From NCBI GenBank assembly GCA_024734555.1, contig JANPWX010019090.1, positions 336,708-400,707 of the forward strand: 64,000 bases of DNA. The letters are read 5' to 3'. This document shows, piece by piece, positions 52,536 to 63,130 of the stretch (its first letter is position 1; each line of letters begins with the position of its first letter). Made by a program: the position numbers and the translations under genes. This DNA is from Trochalopteron elliotii. Lineage: Eukaryota; Chordata; Aves; Passeriformes; Leiothrichidae. The notes under the pieces were generated by a model, which saw only the letters and a list, made by a program, of their open reading frames with translations, was not told the DNA's origin and made no database searches.

Positions 52536-53957
52536 TTAACCAGTCCCAACTTTCTTTTTCAAAGTAAATTTGAGTGGGTTCGAGCTCTTGGACACAGTCC
52601 ACTCAGGTAGATTGGTAGCTGCAGCAGTGGGCTCCGCGTCTGGGGTATTATTTGGAGGTGGGAGGGGTCCCTTGACACGAGTGAAGTGGGTCCAGCCCTT
52701 TTCTTGGGTTTTCACAGCTGTATGTGTGGTCAGCAGGACCTGAAAAGGACCCTCAAATTTAGGGGTTAGTGGAGTATTGGTCCATGTTCTTACGAGCACC
52801 CAGTCCCCAGGTTTTATTTGATGGAGGTCAGTGTCTAGAGGCGAGGCTTGAGGAAGATGCCCTCTTTTTCTAAGGTCTGCCAATGTGTTGCTAATTGTTC
52901 TTATATCATTTTGGGCTTCTGCCTCCCCGTCTAGGTAATCTCCAGCGCTGTAGGGAGTTAACAAGAAGGGGAGTCCAAACATCATCTCATAAGGTGATAC
53001 TCTTATATCAGACCTGGGACGTACTCTGATCTGCAGGAGGGCTAGAGGCAGGCACTTGAGCCAATTCATGCCTGTCTAGGCGATTAATTTGGTTAATACA
53101 TTTTTGAGGGTCTTATTCATCCTCTCAACTCTTCCCGAACTTTGGGGGTGCCATGGGGTATGAAGCCTCCACTGAATCCCTAAAGCTTTTATAGTTTCTT
53201 GTACCACTTGTGCTGTGAAATGAGGACCTCTGTCAGAATCTATGTTGTTCACTAGACCATATCTGGGGATAATATTCTCCAGCAATATTTTTACTACAAC
53301 TTGGGCTGTTTCTCTTTTTGTAGGGAAGGCTTCAACCCAATGGGTTAAATGATCTGCAATCACCAATAGGTGTTTGTAACCTTGTACTGCTGGCATCTCA
53401 GTAAAATCAATTTGTATGTTCTGGAAAGGCCTAAGGGCTATTGGCCTTCCTCCCAATTTGGTTTTTCTCATAACTTTTTGATTTATCTTTTGGCAAAGGG
53501 GGCATCCTTCTGTGATCATCTTAGCCAAATTATACACTCCTACACACAGATGTTCTCGTAGAAAGTGGTCACAGAGCCCCTGCGTACCCCAGTGTGTCAA
53601 TGCATATATTTCTTCTAATACTTTTCGAGCCAGCGCTTTGTTCAAAAACTTTCTCCCATCTGGGGCTAACCATTCCCCTTGTTGCCCCTGTTGCAATTCT
53701 AGGTCTTTTATGGCTTTTAACTCTACTTGATCATAAATTGGTTTTCTTACTTCGTTGTCTGGAGTGCTGTGGAGGGCAAAAATCTTTACTGAATCCCCAG
53801 GACTCTGGGCCGCTAGCTTGGCAGCTTGATCAGCAATTTGATTACCTTTTCCCTCAAAGATATTTCCCTTCTGGTGTCCTCTTACATGCACAACTGCAAT
53901 CTCTTGAGGTTTCATCAAGGATTCTAACACTAATTTAATTAGCTCTTTATGGATCAA
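52536..53957 (-). pseudogene. pol: ERV-d integrase with one stop
   Basis: A single frame with one TAG at 53078-53076. The N-terminal part includes the end of the RNase H region (VHVRGHQKGN, NQIADQAAKLAA) and the HHCC zinc domain (CPLCQ). The catalytic core is complete: Asp in IQIDF, Asp in DSDRGPHF and Glu in GRVERMN 35 residues later. The C-terminal part after the stop carries the PKFEGPFQVLL block (GPY/F-like domain that often guides target choice). The frame is shifted relative to the upstream pol segment (change between 53957 and 53993). Confidence 0.88.
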
Positions 53958-53992
53958 GTTTTTTCCCTTAGAATTGAGATACCCCCTTTTTC

Positions 53993-56113
53993 TTAAATTT
54001 TCCCAAATGTATGCACTATTTTAAAGGCATACCGGGAGTCTGTGTAGATAGTTCCTTGGTCTTGTTCTAATAGGTCCAATCCCCTCTTGGGGGCATAGAT
54101 TTCACAGCACTGGGCTGACCAGTTAGATGGTAATTTTCCCTTTTCTATGACCTTTAAATTGTCCTCTTTGGTACCTTCTACTACTGCATAACCTGAGAAT
54201 CTTTTCCCTTTGTCCACTCTAGAGGATCCATCTGTGAATAACAACTTCCCGTATGGCAACGGTATGTCTTCAAGATCCTCTCTGGTTTTTGTTTGTAAAT
54301 CAACAACTTCTAAACAGTTATGTTCTAGGTCTGGTGTAGGTTGTCCTGAAAGAAATTGTGCTGGATTTAAAATTTTTGATGTGGTTAGTTCTACATCCCT
54401 AGCTGTGGTTAGAATTACTTCATACTTCAGCATACTAGAATCGGAGAGCCACTGGGCAGCCTTTTGACTCAGCAGCGTCTTTAAATCATGAGGGGTGTGT
54501 ATTACTATTTTCCCTTGCAGGGTCAACTTCTGGGCCTCTTCCAGGAGAATTGCTGTCGCAGCTATGACCTGAAGACACGTTGGCCACCCCCTAGCGACAG
54601 GATCTAATAGCTTAGAAAGATAATCTATAGGTTTTCTTTGCCCCCCTCCCCATTCTTGAGTGAGTACTCCGTAGGCAATACCTTTTTCTGCATTAACAAA
54701 CAAGTCAAATTTCTTCTTCAGATCTGGTAGGCCTAAGACAGGAGCTGTAGCCAATTTAGTTTTTAATTCTTCCAATTGTTTTTCATCAGTTTGTGTCCAA
54801 TTGATAGGTTCTGATTTTACTAATTTTTCATATAAAAATTTGACACTCTGGGAATAGCTTTCAATCCACCACCGACAGTACCCAAATAGGCCTAAAAGTT
54901 TTCTTACATCAGTTTTAGTAACTGGTGCAGGGATGGCTAGTATTCCTGAGATTCTATCTGGACTTGACTTTTTATTTCCTTTTTCAATTATATGACCTAA
55001 GTATGTAACTTGAGACTCTACAAACCGTAATTTGTCCTTAGAGACTTTCAGGCCCTTTTCTCCCAAGAAATTTAAAAGATCGATACTGGTTTGTTTGACC
55101 TCAACCTGGTTTTCCCCCGATACTAATAAGTCATCTACATACTGTAAAATCTGGGTGTCATTCTCAGGGATAAACTGCTTTAACAATTCCTCCAGAGCCT
55201 GCCCAAAGAGGGTGGGACTGTCTGCAAATCCTTGCGGTAAACGAGTCCATCTTAGTTGTTGCTTTCTATGTGTTTCAGGGCACTCCCATTCAAAAGCAAA
55301 CCAATTGTGGCTTTCTTGGGCCAAAAGACAAGACCAGAAAGCGTCCTTTAAACCAATTACAGTGAACCAGGCATGTTCAGTATGGACTTTACTCAGCAAA
55401 GTGTACGGATTAGATACTACAGGGTAGTTAGTAATAGTCTTTTTATTTACCTCTCTTAGATCTTGCACCAGTCTGAATTTGTTCTCTCCTTTCTTGACGG
55501 CTAGGATGGGTGTGTTGTGAGGGGACCTGCAGGGCTCTAGGATTCCTGCTGCTAACAAGTTTGTTATAATTGGGGCTAATCCTTTCCTCCCCACCTCTGA
55601 GAGGGGATATTTTTTAACCCTTATTGGTGGTGTTCCCTCTGGTATGTTTACTTTTATAGGGGTGATGTTTAAGTAGCCATACTTTCCTTCCTCTGCCCAT
55701 ACGTTTGTGTTAATCTCAGCTAGATCTTCAATGGCTAACCTCATCATTTGTACAACTATTTTTCCCTCTTTTGGAATGATCCCCACCCTCAGCTGCACTT
55801 GCAAGTCTCGTCCTAACAAGTTGTTCTCAATGTTCGGTACATATATCAGATTTGTGATACATCTTCTTGAATTTCCCCTGACTTCTACACACTCAACTAT
55901 AGGAGCTTTAAAGGGCTTCCCTTCTGCACCTGTAACATCACATAATCTTTTTCCTATTGTCAATCCAGCAGGGAGCTGTTTAAGACTGGATTTCTCCGCC
56001 CCTGTGTCAACAAGAAATTCAATTTCTTCATAGTGGGGTCCCACCTCTAAGTTTACAATGGGCTCTTCATGATATTTATTTGGGTCCCCCATCTTGTAGA
56101 GCCCATGACACAC
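53993..56113 (-). CDS. pol: ERV-d protease-reverse transcriptase-RNase H
   Basis: 706 open codons in frame with gag, directly after the amber codon. Protease: active site LVDTGAEKS at about residues 34-42 and NLLGRDLQ. Reverse transcriptase: LVQDLREVNKK, LPQGFADSPTLF and the intact catalytic box YVDDLL. RNase H: LLFTDGSSRV, CCEIYAPKRG and IYTDSRYAF with all three acidic residues. Length and order are as expected for gammaretroviral Pol without integrase. It ends at a stop near a frameshift that separates it from integrase. All catalytic residues that I can check are present. Expression would need read-through of the upstream TAG. Confidence 0.93.
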   Translation of the reverse strand: MCHGLYKMGDPNKYHEEPIVNLEVGPHYEEIEFLVDTGAEKSSLKQLPAGLTIGKRLCDVTGAEGKPFKAPIVECVEVRGNSRRCITNLIYVPNIENNLLGRDLQVQLRVGIIPKEGKIVVQMMRLAIEDLAEINTNVWAEEGKYGYLNITPIKVNIPEGTPPIRVKKYPLSEVGRKGLAPIITNLLAAGILEPCRSPHNTPILAVKKGENKFRLVQDLREVNKKTITNYPVVSNPYTLLSKVHTEHAWFTVIGLKDAFWSCLLAQESHNWFAFEWECPETHRKQQLRWTRLPQGFADSPTLFGQALEELLKQFIPENDTQILQYVDDLLVSGENQVEVKQTSIDLLNFLGEKGLKVSKDKLRFVESQVTYLGHIIEKGNKKSSPDRISGILAIPAPVTKTDVRKLLGLFGYCRWWIESYSQSVKFLYEKLVKSEPINWTQTDEKQLEELKTKLATAPVLGLPDLKKKFDLFVNAEKGIAYGVLTQEWGGGQRKPIDYLSKLLDPVARGWPTCLQVIAATAILLEEAQKLTLQGKIVIHTPHDLKTLLSQKAAQWLSDSSMLKYEVILTTARDVELTTSKILNPAQFLSGQPTPDLEHNCLEVVDLQTKTREDLEDIPLPYGKLLFTDGSSRVDKGKRFSGYAVVEGTKEDNLKVIEKGKLPSNWSAQCCEIYAPKRGLDLLEQDQGTIYTDSRYAFKIVHTFGKI

Positions 56114-56116
56114 CTA
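56114..56116 (-). promoter_or_regulatory. ERV-d in-frame amber codon between gag and pol
   Basis: TAG separates Gag (ending ENKED) from Pol in the same frame, the arrangement used by gammaretroviruses for translational read-through. The following codons (GTG TGT CAT GGG) differ from the ERV-b context. The RNA structure needed is not verifiable by eye. Confidence 0.7.
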
Positions 56117-57079
56117 ATCTTCTTTATTTTCCTCTTTCAACCATTTCTCGAGGGTTTCCTGTTCTCTTGCTATCCTTTCATCAAGAGTGGCCTTTTTGCA
56201 TTCTCTCCTGAGGTGTCCTCCTTCTCCACAGTAAAAACAGGTTCTTGTTTCTCCTGGTCTCGGAGCAGTATTCCAAGGTAACACCCCCCTTCCCCTTCCT
56301 CGTCCTAGTGGAGGTTTAGTGCTGTCTCCACTCTGAGGGTTTTTACTATCATTTTTATCGTTCACTAAGTCTTTTACACTCTCTCTTGCTACTGCTACCA
56401 TAATCCTGGTTTTTGTTCTAGTTTTCTCTTCTTCTCTCCTCAAGTACACTTTTAATGCCTCTCTCAACAATTCATTTATCCCCCTTTCTTGCCAATCTTC
56501 AAGCCTCTCTAGCTTTTTCCGGATATCCGGCCAGGATTTTGTTACAAACTGGAGTTTCAGAAAAACTTGGCCCTCTACACTGTCAGGGTCCAGATTTGAG
56601 TATTTTTGGGAATTTTGTCTAAGTCTGTTCAGCCAAGCCGCAGGCATTTCATCTTTTTCTTGTGATCCATCAAAAGCAAGCTTGGTGTTACTCTGTCGGG
56701 GGACTGACTCTTTGATCCCTCTTACAATCAATCTCCTAAAATCCTCCATACACCTGCGACCTTCTTCCTGGTTTGGGTCCCAGCCAGGGTTAACTACTGG
56801 GAGCTTCTGCTCTCCAGGTAGGCCTGTACGGTTCTCTCTCTCCCATGCCCTTATTCCTGCTGTCCTTATTAGCTTTACTTCTTCTGGGTTGAACAATATA
56901 TTTAGAATGGAATTTAGTTCCCCCCATGTGTATATACTGGGACCTAGGAACTGATGAACTTGATTTGCTATCCCCACAGGATCTTCTACAAGGCTTTTCA
57001 GCTCTTTCTTAAAGTTTCTCACTTCTGAGGCAGTTAGGGGGGCATTAACAAACCCTATTCCTCCTGCTACACCACCCAT
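56117..57079 (-). CDS. gag: ERV-d gag, capsid and nucleocapsid
   Basis: About 320 open codons with a capsid containing NAPLTASEVRNFKKEL near its start, the major-homology-like DEMPAAWLNRLRQNSQ, and a nucleocapsid with one CCHC zinc knuckle CFYCGEGGHLRREC (near 56205-56250). Basic RGRGRG sequence precedes the knuckle. The segment is shifted relative to the upstream proline-rich part near 57100. Capsid forms the particle core and nucleocapsid packages RNA. Confidence 0.92.
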
Positions 57080-57090
57080 GGGTACCTCCC

Positions 57091-57966
57091 TTAAGGGAAA
57101 TAGCTTTGTCTTCGACCGAGTGTTTTGATAGGGTCCCTCCAGGGCCTCTGTGTCCCTCTAGCGTTATGGACTGTCTTTTCCACCTCCCAATTCGGAGGAG
57201 GTGTAGGGAGTGCTGATGGTATAGGAGGCATTTGGTTATTACTTGTTAGTGTCGCAGGTAGGGTGAAATGAAAGGGGTTAGTTTGTGAAATGGGGGAATT
57301 AGGTTGTGGGGGACATGGTAGAGACAGGGAGGGCAATGGAGGGGCTGAGGAGGCAGGGGGTGGAATCGTAGAGGACACCCCTATTGTGGAGCTGGCAGAT
57401 GGAGGAGTTAGTAGGGGAGGGGCTGGGGCTGTTAGTGGGGAGGAATAAAGTGGGGTGGTTGGGGGCAAAGTTGGAGGACTAATGGGTAACAGGGGAGGGC
57501 TGCTAGGTAGTATTTGTGGAACTTGTGGGTATATTGGGGGAGGAGGAGGAGGTAGATGGTCAAGAGGGTCCCACTGCTTATTTTCCTCCCTCCTCTCCTC
57601 TTTTTCATCTACTTTCTCCTTCTCTTTCAACTTACAAATTTTTGTCACCTCTTCTTTGGACGAGCTGTTCTGCTAACAAGTAGCATAGCATATTTGCTCA
57701 CTACAGGTGTTCTCCTGAGCTCTTAAGTATTGACTTAACTGATCACACATGCACAAATCTGTGGTTCCACACCACGGCCACTGGTTAGATAAATCTAAAG
57801 TTGGCCAAACTTCAACGCAATAAAGGATCATTTTGATCTTACTTAGATCTTTAGTTCTATCATTACTTTCCCATGATTCTAACATTCACCCTAGTGGGCT
57901 TTCTGGTGGGATGTTCTTAATCTTGTTACTTTCTTCTACTTCTCTCTTTTTACTAGCCTTGCTCAT
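57091..57966 (-). pseudogene. gag: ERV-d gag, matrix and proline-rich region
   Basis: Start ATG 57966 with Ser at position 2, not Gly. The matrix is interrupted by a TGA at about codon 26, at the place of the Trp in the SPLGWML block of ERV-a, and by a TAG at 57675-57673. The frame then stays open (57091-57648) through a very proline-rich region (PPPPPPIYPQ and many Pro-Ser-Pro runs) corresponding to the gammaretroviral p12-like part. A frame change near 57100 leads to capsid. Confidence 0.82.
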
Positions 57967-59101
57967 GCATCCACCCGTTCTCTCAGAATTTTCCACACTC
58001 ACACTGGTACCTGTAGGTAGCCCTTAAGACTCGCCCTCAGAGTCTCGGCCACTACCCCCGCCAGTACCCACACTCAGGAGCCCCGGAAGCAGTCTGGAAG
58101 ACCCGCCCTTAGGGTCTCAGCCCCTGCCCCTGCAAGCCCTGTGGTACTCGGGAATGGTCTGGTTCATGCCCCCCTCGCTCTCTTTTGGGCCCAGCCACCA
58201 CCCCAGCCAATACCCTCTTGCGCCCCTGTACACCAGGCAATCCCCGTAGACAGCCAGTCGGCCCGGGCCCAGGGAGTCAGCACTGCCTGCTGCCGGGACT
58301 GAGTGTACAGTGTGTAGCTCACTCACTCACCCTACTGCCAAGCTTCCTACACCAGCTGAAACTTGTTTCCCTACCTCTCACACTCGGTCAATACACCTCT
58401 CTCTAGGTGCCTACCGACCCCTGTCACGCTGCACCTCGTATAGGTCACCCCAGCCAGTATCTGCGGGTTCTGTGAGATCAAGCACTCCTCACGCCTTGAG
58501 TTACTTTGAACTCCCTGAACTTGTGCAGTGTGTGCCTATCCCTGACACCAGCAGAAACCCCAGGCCGTGCCCCGGCCAGTGCTCTCAAACACTCCCCACA
58601 CGCTGAGCTATCCCAAGCTCCCGGTACTAGTGTGGTACGTGCCTCACGCTCTTGCCTTCAGCCTTCCCGCAAGCTTGGGACGGCCTCGGTGGCCCACCCC
58701 CGTTGGGAGGGCCTGCCCCACAAACAGCCTCTCACGGGCCACTCACACCCTAGGTTTCCTCCGCCCACTCGGAGGGAGGCCTCTAAGCCCCTGGAGGCGC
58801 CTTACTCACTCGCTTCCTCCTTTTCCCGATGGGCTCCTTTGCAGGAGTCACTACATGGTACTCAGAAGCCAAACTCACTCGGAGGGGGTGCAGGCTGGTC
58901 CCTCCCCCATTCACACACTCACTCCCCTCCTTTTACTCCCGTCACTAGGTCTTACCAAGTGCTCCTCAGCAGCGTCCCAATGATGCTAGGGAGCGTGGTC
59001 TTCTTGATCTGGGGGGGCCAGCATTCCCAGAGGTTCGGAGCCAGATGACGTCCACTTTTGTCCACTTCTGTCCTCTTCTATCCTCTTCTGGGTGTGGCCA
59101 T
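57967..59101 (-). other. ERV-d long 5' leader
   Basis: About 1.1 kb between primer site and gag, GC-rich with scattered CACTCACTC-like repeats on the plus text (for example 58319-58330 and 58915-58925). This is longer than the leaders of ERV-a and -b and shares little with them. Open frames on the plus strand here (up to 180 codons) run antisense to the provirus and have no motif. Confidence 0.7.
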
Positions 59102-59119
59102 TCCCAGGTTTCGGCACCA
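59102..59119 (-). other. ERV-d primer binding site, tRNA-Phe
   Basis: Read on the minus strand: TGGTGCCGAAACCTGGGA, one base different from the complement of the tRNA-Phe 3' end as I know it. It lies 2 nt from the LTR. Confidence 0.85.
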
Positions 59120-59121
59120 AC

Positions 59122-59779
59122 TGAGAAAAATGACAGGAGACGATGTTTCCTCCTTTAAATGCCTTTATTAAAATATCAGCTCTTTTAGAAACAAGCGCCT
59201 GGGGCGGGTGGGGTGGCCTCCACCCTAGTGCTGAGAAGGAGAGGGGGGCTGGGCACTCTGCTGCTGCACACAGCCGAGTGGGGAATTAGCCTCCCCCCTC
59301 ACGGGAGCATGCTCCTGACAATTCCATTTCAACGTGGTTCTGCCAAGGAGTCAATTGTTTAGAATGGTTTTCTGGTCACAGCGAGATCAGAGTTTCAGGC
59401 ATTAGTTGGCTTTTACTTCTCAGTCTTTATTGCCGCCATTCCTTTTGTTTTAAGTTGTTGCAAAAGAGACTTAATTACTGTTTGTTTTGGAAGTTGTCCC
59501 GATTTTCCTGAGGGGTTGCATCCTGGGATTCTTAATTACCATAAGGGGTGTTAGAGTATGGTTCTCGATGAGAAGGGGGGGTGAAGTAGCCAGGCAGAGT
59601 GGAGAGGTGTAGGAGTCTTACATTGCCATGGAAACGACATTCTTGCCTGACAGGCCACGAAGACATATTACAAAATGAGTACCAACAGTTTCTAACATTT
59701 AACTTTACATTTCTATAACTAATAACTTCTAACTTTATACTTTAATTTTTAAGAGTTGTTTTTAACCTTGTTTTTCACA
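59122..59779 (-). repeat. ERV-d 5' LTR
   Basis: 658 bp; plus text starts tgagaaaaatga and ends tttttcaca. It is nearly identical to 49797-50451, with about 15 substitutions and a 3-bp length change near 59635. Confidence 0.93.
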
Positions 59780-59945
59780 CCATCCTCCTAACTTAATCCT
59801 TCCTCCATTTAAGATGTATTTTATGAAATTGATTTTCAAGGCACCACATTGCCCCGTCTGCTGTATATCTATCTGCAGCCCTTTCCTTTCACTTCTCCTT
59901 TTTCATCTTTTTCAAATCATCTGAAAAATATTTAACCTTTACTGT

Positions 59946-60726
59946 TGTGGTGGTTTAGCAAGGATGTGAGGGGGTTTTTTTTCTCTGAGGAAGTTATAGC
60001 AGATGTTGACAGCTTGGTTGACCAATTAAAGAGTTAGATACGCCATTGGAAACACCCAGGCTTAAAATCAGAGGGTCCCAGGTGACTTGCTCTCTCTTCC
60101 TTCTGGCTGGCCACCAGGTAACACCGTGGGCAGCAGGGGGCTGGGTCCAGGCCCTGCCGGCCCCTGGGTGGCCGGGGCCGGGTCCAGCCAGGCCTCCAGG
60201 AGCTACTGCCCACGGGGGAGAGGCCCAGGCCAGCTGGGCCACCTTTTCCCCCCCAGCTGCCAGTGGGAGGGAGGGGAGGCTGCAGCTTGGCAGTGCTGGC
60301 CATGTGCCCGGGGCCGTGGCGGCCGGTGGGGAGAGGCTGGCCCTGGCTAGGCTGTGCCCTGGCCCTGGCTGCCGGCGCTGCTGGCCCGGGGGAGGATGGG
60401 ATCTTCCCCTCAGGCTCCAGAGAGCAGTTCTGAGTCTGAGTCCGCTTTGGATCAGACCAGGGGGTGGGGGAAAGCAATCCATCAGCCGTTCCTGAGCATG
60501 GTCCCCCCCACTCCCCATCACCAGTGCAGCTTTGAAATTCAACACCATCAGTTGAAGCCCCAAGGAGAGGAAATCTGGGCAAAGATATTAACCCCTCCCT
60601 CCCAATAGTCCATTTCTCCATGGTTTACACCAGAGAAGTCCAGTCAAAAATGACCACTTCCTTAATCCCTTTCTCCAATAGTCTTTATCAGTTCTTTCGC
60701 TGACTCCATCTCATGCTGTCTCTCTA
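59946..60726. mobile_element. LTR-like block with inverted B module
   Basis: Begins tgtggtggtttagcaagg, the reverse complement of the end of 46197-46996, and runs as module B reversed (59946-60602, GC-rich) followed by module A in forward orientation (60604-60726). It then joins without a gap to the 3' part of an ERVL LTR at 'aggttttattg'. At 46197-46996 the order is A then B. It may be the altered upstream part of the ERV-e 5' LTR. Confidence 0.6.
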
Positions 60727-60938
60727 GGTTTTATTGTTTCATATTATTATTATTGTTATTATTATTATTCATTCTTTATGCTTGTGGGCATTTTGTTTGT
60801 TAAATAAATAAGGCTTTTTCCACTCTTCTCTGAAAAAATTATTTCCCCAGACCAGCTGGGGGGAGGGGCTGTTTAGATTTGCTTTTCAGAGGAACCCCAT
60901 TCGGAGATTTCCTCCTAAATTTCCCCTAAACCAGGACA
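60727..60938 (+). repeat. ERV-e 5' LTR, ERVL-type 3' portion
   Basis: Only the last 212 bp match the ERV-c LTR: an ATT-type microsatellite (60740-60768), 'ttaaataaataagg' polyadenylation region, and the end CCTAAACCAGGACA at 60938. The upstream U3 part is replaced by the block 59946-60726. Confidence 0.88.
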
Positions 60939-60949
60939 TACAGTAATAT

Positions 60950-60967
60950 TGGTGCCCAACTGTGGGG
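60950..60967 (+). other. ERV-e primer binding site
   Basis: TGGTGCCCAACTGTGGGG, identical to ERV-c, preceded by the same 11-nt spacer tacagtaatat (60939-60949). Closest to tRNA-Lys as far as I can recall, with one extra base. Confidence 0.6.
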
Positions 60968-61042
60968 CTCGAGAGAGTGGAAAAAACTTGTATTGATTAT
61001 TGAGTGCATTTTGGTTGTTCTTTGTATGGGGATAGAGTAGCC

Positions 61043-62880
61043 ATGTTGCCCCTTGAATCCCTAATGTCTATTGGAATAGAGTCCTTGCTGTATTTCTGTT
61101 CCCTAGGTTTCTTTGAGGTTCTAATACCTTTCTGGTCCCTAGGCTTGTTTTCTTATCCAGAACTAGCTCCAATGTTGTCCCTAACACATAGCTTTTACAC
61201 TAGAAGTGCACGAATTAGGATTGCTATTTTGTTGGGTTTAGTGATCATGATTTATAGGAAGTTTATGAAGGTACTGGAGTTTGTGGCAGGTATGTTTGGT
61301 TTATGGTTTCTTCGTCCTACCATGCGTCCTAGTTCCAGCAGCATGTTTTGGGGATTTATGAATAATTGCACCCACTTTGTTAGAGGAGGAACAGGGGATG
61401 AAGCTTTTCAGTCTTTCCTGTCCCTCGTATCTTTTGAATCGGTCACATCACTTTTGGAGAATATTCAGTGTCCCCTGAATGTTAAAGATACCATCTTCCT
61501 GGTATTCCATCTGGTGAGCTTCCTCTATATAGTTTGCAGCTTGTCTAGAATGAAGGCTGAGATTTCTCGAGGGGCTAATGAAACCCCTGACCCAGGAGTT
61601 GACCCAGTCGTAGGAAATCTTGAATAGTGTGGAGAATGGGAGGATATGGGCCAACTCCTGAAGGAGTTTTCTGACCCTGTAGTCTGGGACTTTCCACGTG
61701 AACAAATTCAAAATCCAGCCAAGGTGGAGAAATACCTGAAAGAAAAGTACCATGATGCCTCTAAAGGGGAAAAGATCATTGCAGTAAGCTAGACTCTGGC
61801 ATATGCTTATCGCACCCTGCAAGATAATGTAGGGCAGCCGACGAAGACAAGGAGGCAGGGATGCAAATCAACAGTTACTATTCCAGTCACTCAAGCTGCA
61901 ACTAATATCCCAAGCTCCAGGCCACTAGCTGAACTAGACAGTAGGCCTCAACCAATGTCTGTTGCTGCTAATACAAAAGGCAGAAAGTGTAAAAGCAAGA
62001 CCGATCGCAAAGTAGAGGATGATAATGATGATCCAGGAGAAAGACCTTCACCAAAATCAGAAGCCACATCAAAGAGTACAAATTCTAGAGCCAATATTGA
62101 TACCTTTTCCCTAAAGGACCTTCGAAGCCTAAAAAAAGACTACAGGCGACAACCTGATGAATCTCTAATTAGTTAGTTAATCCGCCTTTGGGATGCTGCA
62201 GGAAAGGCTACCATTCTGAATAGCACTGAAGCGAGGCATTTAAGATCTCTGTCACATGATCCGGTCATTGACCAAAGCATGATGAGAGAAGCTAGCCCTC
62301 ACAGTCTCTAGGAACAAATCCTAGAAGGTGTAGCAAAAAGATACCTGTGTGCAGATGACCTCTATTTGCAACAGACACAGTGGAAGACCATAGAACAAGA
62401 AATCCAACGTCTGAGAGAAATGGCGGTAGCAGAGCTCATTTTTTCAGATGACATAACAACTAGAAATCCGGACCTAGTACCATGTACACCTGTAATGTAA
62501 AAGAAACTTGTGCGACTTGAGCCACCTAAATACACTTCTGCTCTAGCAATAATGAAGCGGGATAAGACATATAAGACTGTGCTTGATATGGCGAAAAAGC
62601 TTCAAGCATATGCAAATGCTGTGCATAGCCCAACACATGCCAGAATTGCAGCTGTAAAAACACATCTACAAAAACTAAAAGATAAGATAGAAGAGAATCA
62701 CAAGAAACTCAAGGAAGAAATTAGAAAAGACCTCTTCCAAATTTCAGCAGTACAGATCAGAGGTGTTGGTACCCAACGAAGACGTTCCCCAGATAGGGAG
62801 AGAGGGTACACTCCACGAGCTGAGCTGTAGTTCTTCCTGCGTGATTCCGGAGAAAACATGAAGAAGTAAGATAAAAAATC
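61043..62880 (+). pseudogene. gag: ERV-e gag
   Basis: Starts at ATG 61043, equivalent to 34704 in ERV-c. The first segment (to 61627) keeps the hydrophobic N-terminal region almost unchanged. It ends in a TAG where ERV-c has Trp. Later pieces are 61955-62176 (Ser/Lys-rich, then the SLKDLRSLKKDY block) and 62510-62830 (coiled-coil-like HARIAAVKTHLQKLKDKI and basic RRRSPDRE). Stops at 61790, 62174, 62309, 62498 and 62828 all fall on Trp codons of ERV-c. The tandem repeat of ERV-c gag is absent. Confidence 0.85.
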
Positions 62881-63130
62881 TACTGCTGCTTTGGCACAAC
62901 AGGTACATAAGCTGAAGAAAAGCAAGACCCAAAGAAGAAGTTCCACCAAAAGGGAAGCAACTCCAATTGCCCGTAGGCGAACTGCCAGATATGATGATGA
63001 TGATATGTCTGACTCCCTTAAAAGAACCTCTAAGACATACGCCCAAGAAAAAAAGGAAAACCAAGCCTAGAGGAGCCCTGCCTCTAGCCAGGTAGAGGCT
63101 AGGGAAAATCGTGTTTTTTAGAATGTGTAA
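62881..63130 (+). pseudogene. gag: ERV-e gag 3' end and gag-protease junction
   Basis: A basic stretch (RRSSTKREATPIARRRTARYDDDD) that could be an RNA-binding Gag C-terminus, then the junction to protease. TAG at 63119-63121 and TAA at 63128-63130 replace Trp codons of ERV-c. ERV-c has an LTR inserted at the start of this region. Confidence 0.6.

Larger units (their letters stand above)
49797..59779 (-). mobile_element. ERV-d: near-complete class I provirus
   Basis: About 10 kb on the minus strand, LTRs of 655 and 658 bp differing at about 15 places, and a 5-bp duplication ccatc (49792-49796 and 59780-59784). Order: LTR, tRNA-Phe primer site, long leader, gag, amber codon, pol, env, polypurine tract, LTR. 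Only a few changes interrupt the genes: two stops and a frameshift in gag, one frameshift and one stop in pol, one A-run indel and one stop in env. The Phe primer site and gene plan recall class I HERV-F-like or gammaretroviral elements. It lacks the pol-env frame seen in ERV-a and -b. Confidence 0.95.

Noticed and set aside
52420..52602. 60-codon frame with a hydrophobic end between pol and env of ERV-d
   Set aside because: It would start at a GTG inside the pol reading frame, has no ATG and no counterpart in ERV-a or -b; the hydrophobic stretch is probably chance in AT-rich DNA.
58506..59048. Plus-strand 180-codon frame in the ERV-d leader
   Set aside because: Antisense to the provirus, Pro/Ser/Leu-rich low-complexity translation of a GC-rich leader, overlapping another open frame of 138 codons; no domain.
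60046..60621. Overlapping frames of 149-195 codons on both strands
   Set aside because: They lie in GC-rich LTR module B and are mutual shadows with Gly/Pro/Ala-rich composition; the copy at 46422-46862 does not keep the frames.
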